From Antedon bifida (taxonomy: Eukaryota; Echinodermata; Crinoidea; Comatulida; Antedonidae): a stretch of DNA of 64,000 nt. The notes below the pieces were generated by a model that was not told where the DNA came from, searched no databases, and saw only the letters and a list, made by a program, of their open reading frames with translations. Shown in pieces: positions 57,901-64,000 of the stretch (within the stretch, counting starts at the first letter, position 1; every line of letters starts with the position of its first letter). The DNA lies in the NCBI GenBank assembly GCA_963402885.1, contig OY727095.1:8375001-8439000 (forward strand), written 5' to 3'. Made by a program: the position numbers and the translations under genes.

Positions 57901-60900
57901 GTTTTGGTTATATAAAAATATAACCCACTTTAGCAGAATAAATTGGCACCCACTCATGTATCCTAATTGATTAGTTGTTGTCTTGTTATCAACAGATGCT
58001 GCCAATGGATTATGTTTTCCTAATAAATTAGCGTATACAAAATTCTACAGCGATGCTATTGATACTATTGATCTTATGAAAGAGTACTATGCATGGCAAA
58101 ATCCATCTAATTACCATTCGTAAGTTGTTGAATATTCATAAGTGTATTCTTATTACTTGGGTAAAATAACAATTCATTACTAATAAAAAGATAATTTCAA
58201 AAATTCAGTAGAAGAGAGCCCATTTTTTTTGGGACACCCCTTTTCAGAGGAAACTTCCTGTGCAATGAATGAGAAGCAACATATGTTTTAACATTACGGC
58301 CAAAAGCTGTTTAGGTGAGACTCCAATCGAGACACTTTATTGGGTCCCGAAGGTGTCCCCTTTATAGAGATTTTACTGTATATGTTTTTATCACAATTGC
58401 CAACAATTCAGGGGCACCCTCTATAAATGGGACTCTTTGTTGGTGTTTTAAATGTCTCTATTAAAGGGACACTTTGTTTGGTCCAAAAGTTGTCCCCTTA
58501 ATAAGGGTTCCACTGTATACTTATAGTATAGAATTAACACTATGAAAATCAGTTTGTTTCTGGTAGCAAACACACAGCTAAACGCTGTTTGTATTGTTGT
58601 TAAAAATTTTACCTAATTTTGATATATTTGTATTATTTAGTTTTAGTTTCTGCCAGTATCCATTTCTTTTGAGTCTTCAAGCAAAAAGAGCAATCCTACA
58701 GAAAGACTCGGAACATCAAATGATTATGACAGCGAGGGTAGCTATTTATTTATCTATTTATTTATTCTTTTTACGGTATCTTAATTAATGTAACTAGTTT
58801 TAGTGGGCCTCCTATCACAAGCCCCTTGGGGTTTCTTGGAGGTCCCTTTCATCGTTTAAAACATGTTTTACTCCTCACTTGTTTTTGTTTGTTTATGAGA
58901 TGAATAAAGAGATTTATGTAAATGTTATGGTAAGTAGTGTAATGATATAACGGCATCGTAGAAGCGTCCTCTACTGCGATTGAAAAAAAACAAATCAAAG
59001 TCTTCATTTTCAAAGGTGGAAATCAACATGATCATCTTACTAAACATAACAAGAAATCGTATCCGGAAAACTACCCCTGGACAATTCCCACTCGGTATCC
59101 TGGGAGGTAGTTGTCCTAGTGGGTAGTTGTCCTAGTGGGTAGTTGTCCTAGTGGGTAGTTGTCCTAGGGGATAGTTGTCCTAGGGGATAGTTGTCCTAGG
59201 GGGTAATTGTCCTAAGAGGGTAGTTGTCCTAGAAGGGTAATTGTCCGGGTGGTAATTGTCCAGGTGGTAGTTGTCCAGGGGGTAGTTGTCCTAGACCCCA
59301 AGAAGTACCTCTATCTGTTATATCTGATTGGCTGATATTATGCATATTGTATGAAGGGAACGCTTCATATGCATTGGACGCGTTTTGATATTTAAGTCAA
59401 TTGGAACTGGGTATTTTAGTTGATGAGCTAATGATCTTGTATTGTTTAAAGGTTTTCATGATAAATAAACACAAAGTAAGGTTCTTGTTACACCATGTGT
59501 TTCCAAATTGAAACCATTTAACTTAATTCACCAATTAATGTAACTATTTTGTCTTATAGCGAACCCTGGTACAGAAAGTTCGACAACATCAAATGCCAGA
59601 TATGACCATGTTGTTCTTAAACCTAAAAGTTCGAAGGTCACACCTGGTTTCAGACTCCCTCCACGAGGTAACGTCTGAAATAATTCAATTTTTTCTTCTT
59701 AAATTTCATGAGAAATGTTTTGAAGTATATTTTTGAATTATGGTCAACTTTTGTTTGGCTATTTCTATGTTGTCAGAAATCCATGCTGTTCTTCAATTTA
59801 TTGCAATGGTTTTGCAAATGTTATCCTCTTATTTTTGGCTCCCACTTGGATGCAATGCAAGGACGTATACTCTCTACAAGTAATTTGACCAATCGTGACA
59901 TCATCCGAACTATCACTTGTGATTGGTCAACTCACTTTTACTGTGCTTACGTTGCTGTGTTGCATGCTTTTAAAAATTTAATATCTGGTGTCTTGGAAAG
60001 GCTCTTTTTCAAAATGCATTTTCAATAAAGATTTAAGAACTTTTTATGGTTATGGAAAAGTTATTGTACTAAAGATATCTTTCATATTCGACTTTCTATG
60101 AACTTTAAAAGTTGTATAAGTTTAATATGATGTTAAACTTAGGCAATTGAAGAAAAAAATTATATTCTTCATTTATTTTAAGTATACATTGTCATTACTG
60201 ATATACTAGATGAATTTTAATATCTTAAAAAAAACTAATGCTGTAATTTGTCATGAATGTTACAATCAATCAATACCTGAAGCCGACATTATTTAAAAAA
60301 AAAATTGTATGACTCTAATTTATCATACAAATTATCGACTACAATGTAATGAAATATTTCGGCAATGAATAAATGACAAGCCGATAATGTTTAAGCATTC
60401 ATCATTTTATGTTGGAAGAAAGCCTGCCCTCATTTTATTACAACCTGCAATCACACACACATTCTATTAAATTGGTAGAAAGCCTGCCCTCATTATATTA
60501 CAACCTGCATTCACACACAGATTCTATTAAATTGGTAGAAAGCCTGCCCTCATTATATTACAACCTGCATTCACACACAGATTCTATTAAATTGGTAGAA
60601 AGCCTGCCTTCATTTTATTACAACCTGCATTCACACACACATTCTATTAAATTGGTAGAAAGCCTGCCATCATTTTATTACAACCTGCATTCACACACAG
60701 ATTCTATTAAATTGGTAGAAAGCCTGCCCTTATTATATTACAACCTGCATTCACACACACATTCTATTCAATTGGTAGAAAGTCTGCCCTCATTATATTA
60801 CAACCTGCATTCACACACAGATTCTATTAAATGTGTTTTACATGTATATTTATAGATTGCTGCAAAGAAGCAAGACTTAAAGAAGAAGTTACGGGTGATA

Positions 60901-61876
60901 TTTGCTGGTGAACCAGGTTTAGATTTGGGAGGCCTTACAAAGGAATGGTTTCTTCTGCTACTCAGAAAAATATTCAAAGAAGAATATGGTACACTTTAGA
61001 TACTTTTTCCTACCGTTTGTCATGTTGGGTCACTTTTTCCTGACCTATAGCATTTTTTTGGCTGGGCCAGAATTTCTGCACCCATCCTGTCAAACATTTC
61101 TGGCTTAATAAAGTGTTCTACCCTCTTAGGATTGTTCAAAGATTTTACTAAATTGCTCTGGGACCCAAACTATTTTTCTTTAGCTAAATTCCTACTTAGA
61201 TTTGTAGTGTAGGTTAAAAGGACGTGGCCCGTATCCCATATTGTCCCGAGGCCTGTATATGTACGGGTTGACTTTTTAGGGTCACTGAATTGTACTTTTT
61301 TAGCATTTGACCTTTGACCTACAGTAGGTCAAACAAAAAAAATGCAATTTTTCGGAAGGCCTAAAAAATTTCACATGACAATAAAACCAACAATTGCAGA
61401 AAGTTACAGTCATAAAACTGAATTTTGCATTTTTCCTAAACCTATTAAAAATACCTTATTTAGCATCAGTCACTTCATCGTCATCTTCAAAGGGTTAGAA
61501 AAGAAATGTCATTCAGTTTATGGATAATAATATTGTTTATGATGATGATATCCACAGAACTTTCGATTTGTGATGACTTACTATGTTATGTAAATTAACT
61601 GTGCTCATGTGAGGCATACTTCCACACTCCAGATGACACAACAATTGACATGACCTTGTTAGGTCATCATAAATTGAAAGCTCTCTAATGTTAATCGTAC
61701 TATATTATAACCAAAAAAAATGATATATTCAACATTAGTATTAATGATGTACATTTTATATTGTAATATTTTATTTTTCTTGTTTAGGTATGTTTCTGTA
61801 TAATAAGAAGTGTCATTCATTTTGGTTTAACCCTTCATGCGTCGACTGCAATCAAGAGTACAACTTAGTTGGTGTT
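51790..61876 (+). CDS. HECTD2: HECTD2-like HECT E3 ubiquitin ligase (gene span, twelve visible coding exons, 3' incomplete)
   Basis: HECT ligases accept ubiquitin from an E2 onto a catalytic Cys and pass it to substrates. The twelve exons join in phase into 516 codons. The middle region closely follows vertebrate HECTD2: PRDKNDLRAYLVLLQNSQFK, HLLRQTANLCDQDHHFLVHW, KCSWWIPSATKVLALL and FCQYPF all have direct counterparts. The HECT N-lobe begins around KKLRVIFAGEPGLDLGGLTK and continues to LVGV (human LVGILMGLAVYN). The rest of the N-lobe and the C-lobe with the catalytic Cys lie beyond the window. The start codon opens a Cys-rich motif that I do not recall in human HECTD2. All introns are GT-AG. 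Confidence 0.92.
52045..52255. mobile_element. 211-bp element with 16-bp inverted ends
   Basis: The left end GTCGTATTCGAGTGGA and the right end TCCCAGTCGAATACGAC are near-perfect inverted repeats. GTTGAGTA and its complement TACTCAAC also occur in the interior on opposite sides (for example near 52068 and 52206), so the element folds back over most of its length. It does not code for a recognisable protein. It lies in the first large intron of the HECTD2-like gene. Confidence 0.6.
52665..52705. mobile_element. pogo-like MITE fragment
   Basis: CAGCAGAACTCCCATTGAGG, followed by GGACAACTTCAGGGACCC, matches the left end of the family with mismatches. The right end is missing. Confidence 0.45.
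52976..53180. mobile_element. TTAA-tipped MITE family, diverged partial copy
   Basis: This shares TACATTGTCC, AAAATGAAAAATGAAGATT, AGGCCATTTTGCAGTTTTAA, TAAAGTTATTCACTTC and a TTTTGCTTTAAATT block with the 27211-27535 element, in the same order. The right inverted end is missing and the left is eroded. It shows the family is dispersed over both genes. Confidence 0.65.
53336..53577 (+). CDS. HECTD2: HECTD2-like exon 2
   Basis: The acceptor follows TATTTTGTAG and the donor is GTATGT. The translation starts PSGGHEKGTKKRFAGLSNIL and ends ENIKNYKQF. It is a basic, Ser-rich, probably disordered linker with a Pro-rich part (KQPEPVVENIKNYKQFK) that aligns with the LPIQPKTVKDFQEDVEK area of human HECTD2. 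Confidence 0.85.
53779..53840. repeat. fragment of a TTCCCACT-containing dispersed repeat
   Basis: CCAGTTCCCACTAGACTCGA is followed by a CG-richer stretch. It resembles the left half of the 62329-62428 element (GCTTGGTTTCCACCTAGATG) and a short piece near 52607 (TCGGTTCCCACTTGTAAT). The similarity is limited, so the assignment is tentative. Confidence 0.35.
54273..54375 (+). CDS. HECTD2: HECTD2-like exon 3
   Basis: The acceptor follows TTCTTTTAG and the donor is GTAATT. The translation is DDLEKAKLSGDYTEMQQFFE then TTFSSFKNINLTFK. It matches EDVEKVKSSGDWKAVHDFYL of human HECTD2 in spacing and in the SGDY/SGDW motif. Confidence 0.9.
54736..54890 (+). CDS. HECTD2: HECTD2-like exon 4
   Basis: The acceptor follows AATTTTCCAG and the donor is GTGAGT. 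The translation starts RDPLKDYKTPEDSGIHQDYV and ends KAVINSLLKEMK. IEDSGI-type and INSLL blocks match human NTIEDSGINAKFVNAVYDTL and GIINSLLREWKG. It is helical and uncharged in parts, as in the family. Confidence 0.92.
55358..55403 (+). CDS. HECTD2: HECTD2-like exon 5 (46 bp)
   Basis: The acceptor follows TATCTTTCAG and the donor is GTAAAA. The translation is KPRDKNDLRAYLVLLQ, closely matching GPRTKDDLRAYFILLQ of human HECTD2. It is too short to be found by frame length and was located from the protein match and the phase. Confidence 0.93.
55410..56710 (+). other. HECTD2-like intron, AT-rich
   Basis: No exon or named element was found. Two related segments of roughly 180 bp, near 56040-56300 and 56320-56480, share CATGTATGTATATNAAATTTA, TCTCATAAAATC and GGGGTTGAGGNNTNCAAATT blocks, so a local duplication is likely. 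Confidence 0.45.
56711..56820 (+). CDS. HECTD2: HECTD2-like exon 6
   Basis: The acceptor follows TATTTACAG and the donor is GTACAT. The translation is NSQFKSMSTYVIFAHLLRQT then ANLCDQDHHFLVHWFK. It matches NPQFNNTSTYVIYAHLLRQI and EADHHFLVHWFKK of human HECTD2 and is one of the most conserved parts of the gene. Confidence 0.95.
56852..56930. mobile_element. partial relative of the 50281 MITE
   Basis: GTGATATGCCC, ATGATGATGTCATATCAC and CCATATTTGGGCATTTCACC match the interior of the 50281-50400 element in the same order. The 19-bp ends are not present. It begins about 30 bp downstream of the donor of exon 6 in the HECTD2-like gene. Confidence 0.6.
57007..57155 (+). CDS. HECTD2: HECTD2-like exon 7
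   Basis: The acceptor follows TGCATTCAG and the donor is GTAAGG. The translation includes GIVSRLVQFISVRLAPPENS and KCSWWIPSATKVLALL. It matches LVERLLQFISLRLFPAKPEE and KCSWWIPSAAKVLALLNTAN of human HECTD2. Confidence 0.95.
57690..57860. repeat. SINE or LINE-like tail followed by a polypurine tract
   Basis: GATACAGATACAGATTCC, then TTTATTATCCAATATAATGG and AAATTACATATCTTGGCTTG, leads into about 100 bases almost purely of A and G (57762-57857). The first part resembles the 3' end of a retroposed element, but I cannot name it. Such a purine tract can form triplex DNA. Confidence 0.4.
57996..58119 (+). CDS. HECTD2: HECTD2-like exon 8
   Basis: The acceptor follows TTATCAACAG and the donor is GTAAGT. 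The translation is NAANGLCFPNKLAYTKFYSD then AIDTIDLMKEYYAWQNPSNY. It matches TDFYNSTLDHIDLMEEYHTW of human HECTD2. Confidence 0.93.
58206..58515. mobile_element. two pogo-like MITE copies joined or nested
   Basis: It starts CAGTAGAAGAGAGCCC. A first right end (GAGATTTTACTGTA) is reached near 58380, and a second block with CCCTCTATAAATGGGAC, AAAGGGACACTTTGTTTGG and the right end GGGTTCCACTG plus TA follows to 58515. Either a second copy inserted beside the first or the element duplicated. It lies in the intron just upstream of exon 9. Confidence 0.7.
58641..58737 (+). CDS. HECTD2: HECTD2-like exon 9
   Basis: The acceptor follows TATTATTTAG and the donor is GTAGCT, a weak site. The translation is SFSFCQYPFLLSLQAKRAIL then QKDSEHQMIMTAR. 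It matches FSFCQYPFVISVAAKKIIIQ and RDSEQQMINIAR of human HECTD2. Confidence 0.94.
59105..59297. repeat. 16-bp minisatellite, about twelve units
   Basis: The unit is GGTAGTTGTCCTAGTG. The first units are identical and the later ones vary (GGTAATTGTCCAGGT). A single inverted unit (CTACCCCTGGACAATT, about 59080) lies just upstream, so the array and the seed can pair. The array sits in the intron between exons 9 and 10 of the HECTD2-like gene. Confidence 0.85.
59560..59667 (+). CDS. HECTD2: HECTD2-like exon 10
   Basis: The acceptor follows TGTCTTATAG and the donor is GTAACG. The translation is RTLVQKVRQHQMPDMTMLFL then NLKVRRSHLVSDSLHE. It matches VDKVSRRQRPDMNILFLNMK and VRRTHLVSDSLDEL of human HECTD2, just before the HECT domain. 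Confidence 0.95.
60409..60834. repeat. 60-bp minisatellite of seven units, ending next to a splice acceptor
   Basis: The unit starts TTGGTAGAAAGCCTGCCCTC and includes ATTATATTACAACCTGCATT and CACACACAGATTCTATTAAA. Seven near-identical units are aligned at 60-bp steps. Since 60 is a multiple of three, one plus-strand frame (60409-60855) stays open, giving LVESLPSLYYNLHSHTDSIK repeats. The frame stops at the TAG of the acceptor of the next exon, so it is intronic and not a gene. Only about 20 bp of non-repeat sequence separate the array from the exon. Confidence 0.9.
60856..60988 (+). CDS. HECTD2: HECTD2-like exon 11: start of HECT domain
   Basis: The acceptor follows TATATTTATAG and the donor begins GTACAC. 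The translation includes KKKLRVIFAGEPGLDLGGLT and KEWFLLLRKIFKEEYG. The V-x-F-x-G-E-x-G-x-D-x-G-G-L-x-K-E-W-F pattern is the hallmark of the N-lobe of HECT ligases. Confidence 0.97.
61788..61876 (+). CDS. HECTD2: HECTD2-like exon 12: HECT N-lobe, last exon in window
   Basis: The acceptor follows TTTTCTTGTTTAG. The donor is placed at GTATCC after LVGV (phase 0), with an alternative GTGTTG five bases earlier. The translation is GMFLYNKKCHSFWFNPSCVD then CNQEYNLVGV. It matches YGMFTYHKDSHCHWFSSFKC and FRLVGILMGL of human HECTD2. Later exons, including the one with the catalytic Cys, lie beyond the window. Confidence 0.9.
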
Positions 61877-62328
61877 GTATCCTTTTAACTTTGTTACAAA
61901 AACTGTCTATAATAAAATGATATGTAAATGTATATAACATTAATTTTTCTGAATTTACTAATCATCGCATATCAAACTAATCTGATAGGCCTATACAAAA
62001 CCATTACATCAAACTATTCACACTATTTTTATACATCTTATACTCTATTTCTAATAAAACATTTAAAACTTCTATCAAGTAAAGCCGAAGTATAGTCATG
62101 TCCCGGGACCACTCTATTATTCACCACTTACAGACTTTCTTCATCAGTTCTTCAATGAATGGATGACTTTTGGGAGCAGGAACGCTAGTAGACCAAACCC
62201 AGTACTGTTTTGATTTCGATCATTCGGGAAATTTCCTCATGACAAATAGCATTTGTTAATTGAAGTATATACTGAGTAAAGTGCTCCATTTGTGAATATA
62301 ATTTTTCATTCACATACTTTTTCTTGTG

Positions 62329-62428
62329 AAAGCTTGGTTTCCACCTAGATGAAATGCAGCGATGTAGGTGTAACACAACTGTGCGCTTAGTTCCCACTTG
62401 TGTTTCATTCAAGTGTGAACTAAGCTTT
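62329..62428. mobile_element. 100-bp element with 25-bp inverted ends
   Basis: The left end AAAGCTTGGTTTCCACCTAG pairs with the right end TTCATTCAAGTGTGAACTAA plus GCTTT with several mismatches. The interior carries GCAGCGATGTAGGTGTAAC and CGCTTAGTTCCCACTTGTG. Related fragments at 52607 and 53779 share the TTCCCACT block. It is likely an old MITE. Confidence 0.55.
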
Positions 62429-62986
62429 AGCCAAAATATAAAAAAAATAAAACCAGGTTAGGTTTATGCATGCGTCTTCCCATTCAATGAATGTATCATA
62501 CTCTCTGTACATCATATATACATTCTAGAAAAACCAAAAGCTATTTTGTCCAACTGAAATTCTGCTCGCATTCCTGATCCTATGTCTTTTATTATAACAG
62601 CCACAGTGTGTTATAGTTAGTGATTAAATACCATCTAATGCAATGTAGACAGCTACTTGCCACATGAGAGCTGTAAAACATGGACAACGTAACATTTTTA
62701 TACTGAAGTCTGTTTGCCACAATCATTTACCCATTACTTCATACTTCATTAATGTTTTTGAGATGATATTCGTTGCCTCAAGAGAGTGATAAATATGAAT
62801 TTCAGAGTGCATAATTGAAATTTGTACTTTCAAAAAAAAAAAAATATGTAATAAATTATTACTAGAATATTTCAGAGTTGTATAATATATGTATCTATTT
62901 CATTATTAATGGTGATAATGTATTCTTTTAGTTTTTTAATCAATTTTCTTTGTTGTTGATAAAATGAATTCAGTAGATTTCCTCCT

Positions 62987-63139
62987 TAGGTTCACCCCTA
63001 GTCAGGGGACACTCTTATTAAGATGGGTGGGGGTGGGGGGGGGGGGGGGGGACACTTTCCAATGAAACACTAATTGCAAGCTCTATTTAGCAGACACCCC
63101 TATTAATTGAAGGTGTCCCCTTAATAGAGGTTTTAATGT
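62987..63139. mobile_element. pogo-like MITE containing a long G run
   Basis: Modules run from GGTTCACCCCTAGTCAGGGG through ACACTTTCCAATGAAACAC to GGTGTCCCCTTAATAGAGG and TTTTAATGTA. The left GGGGACAC block has expanded to a nearly unbroken run of more than 20 G (about 63026-63051). Both tips are diverged. Confidence 0.68.
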
Positions 63140-64000
63140 ATTAAACTTTCTGTCCTTTATTCGGTCAGAAGTAACTACAGCAAATAGCATATTGAACAAA
63201 GTATACATGTAAAATATTCTGAAATTCGATCATTTTCAATTAAATATATTTATTTTATTTCTTTACAAAAAGCTGTACAAATACAGGAAACACACAAATA
63301 TTATTTTGTTCAGGTTGTTAAATACAAATTCAGTTGAAGTAACCTATTAATATTGTGCTGTCGTCATAGTTATTGATGGCATAATAATAAAAAAAGTAAT
63401 ATTTATTTTTCTTACTAATTTAAAAAAAGGAATAATCAATTTTATTATCATATTGCTTTCATTATTACATTTAGATTTTCGTTTATTTAAATGTTTAAAT
63501 TACTACAAAGCAGTAACAATGCAAGGTGAAAATATGAATATGTAATATGATTTAGCCATAAAGCAGATGAATAAAACATAATTATGTAGAGGGGGTGATT
63601 TACTTTAAAGATGGGTAGAGAGTGACATTTTTAAAATTTGAGTTACTGTACAATTCATAATCTACACAACAGGCATCACTTTAAAAAATTAATTTTTACA
63701 ATAGACATTTAAAATAGTATTAATTACTTTATATAAATAGTATCATTCAAAAATATAAAAAATGAATATTTTTGTTTCTGAATGTAAATCAAAGGAAGGA
63801 TGCCACCCACACCCCACATTCAACAACCACCAAATTCTGAATTAATCCTTTATTCTTTATTCACACAATATTCTATGAGTTGTTATAAAAGTGAATATGT
63901 TGTAGCTATTATTATCCTTAACATATTGGCATAGCTGATGGGACTGGCCGTATACAATAGCACTATCCTAGATATTCGGTTTCCGCAGTGTACCTATAAG

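Larger units (their letters stand above)
61877..64000 (+). other. HECTD2-like intron, continues past the window
   Basis: No exon matching the next HECT segment (MGLAVYN-type) was found. It contains an inverted-repeat element (62329-62428) and a pogo-like MITE (62987-63139). The rest is AT-rich without recognisable structure. Confidence 0.65.

Noticed and set aside
60409-60855. 148-codon frame
   Set aside because: It is a 60-bp intronic minisatellite that ends at the splice acceptor of a HECT-domain exon.
61877-64000. Further HECT exons including the catalytic cysteine
   Set aside because: No MGLAVYN-like or C-lobe-like coding sequence was found before the window ends.
1-64000. Retroviral, LTR or large virus-like elements
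   Set aside because: No long terminal repeats and no polymerase, capsid or envelope-like frames were seen. The repeats present are short DNA elements, SINE remnants and tandem arrays.

Overview
This is a 64 kb piece of an animal nuclear genome. It is strongly AT-rich, its genes are split by long introns with GT-AG borders, and it is crowded with short inverted-repeat DNA elements, tRNA-like SINE remnants and minisatellites. Nothing prokaryotic is present. The two genes and the repeat style fit a marine invertebrate, possibly a deuterostome such as an echinoderm, but the sequence alone does not prove the species.

Gene 1 (plus strand, nine visible coding exons from 12626 to 40234) is a TIA1/TIAR-family RNA-binding protein. 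The window holds the end of RRM1, all of RRM2 and RRM3, and a Gln/Tyr/Gly-rich prion-like tail with the stop codon. All nine exons join in phase and give 300 residues. No exon for the start of RRM1 was found in the first 12.6 kb, so the gene probably begins upstream of the window. A long 3' UTR of up to about 2.9 kb probably follows.

Gene 2 (plus strand, twelve visible coding exons from 51790 to 61876) is a HECTD2-like HECT E3 ubiquitin ligase. Its exons also join in phase (516 codons). It runs from a start codon followed by a small CxxC...CxxC motif, through the conserved middle region, into the N-lobe of the HECT domain. The catalytic-cysteine lobe lies beyond the right edge.

Layout: 1-12.6 kb is probable intron of gene 1, including a 1.57 kb CG-rich element with palindromic ends (7.36-8.93 kb). 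12.6-40.2 kb is gene 1. 40.2-43.2 kb is its probable 3' UTR. 43.2-51.3 kb is intergenic and contains a 21-bp minisatellite (43.3-43.7 kb), an inverted-repeat element (46.2 kb), a very large 49-bp minisatellite (47.0-49.4 kb) and a MITE (50.3 kb). 51.4-61.9 kb is gene 2, with a 16-bp and a 60-bp minisatellite in its introns. 61.9-64 kb is intron with repeats.

The dominant repeat is a MITE family whose ends read CAGTAGAACC...GGTTCTACTG between TA dinucleotides, as expected for Tc1/mariner (pogo-like) elements. More than a dozen whole or partial copies are present. No retrovirus, LTR element or intact autonomous transposon was recognised. No convincing new multi-gene system was found. The most unusual features are the repeat arrays, a MITE and a minisatellite sitting within about 25 bp of splice sites, and the zinc-ribbon-like N-terminus of the HECT ligase.
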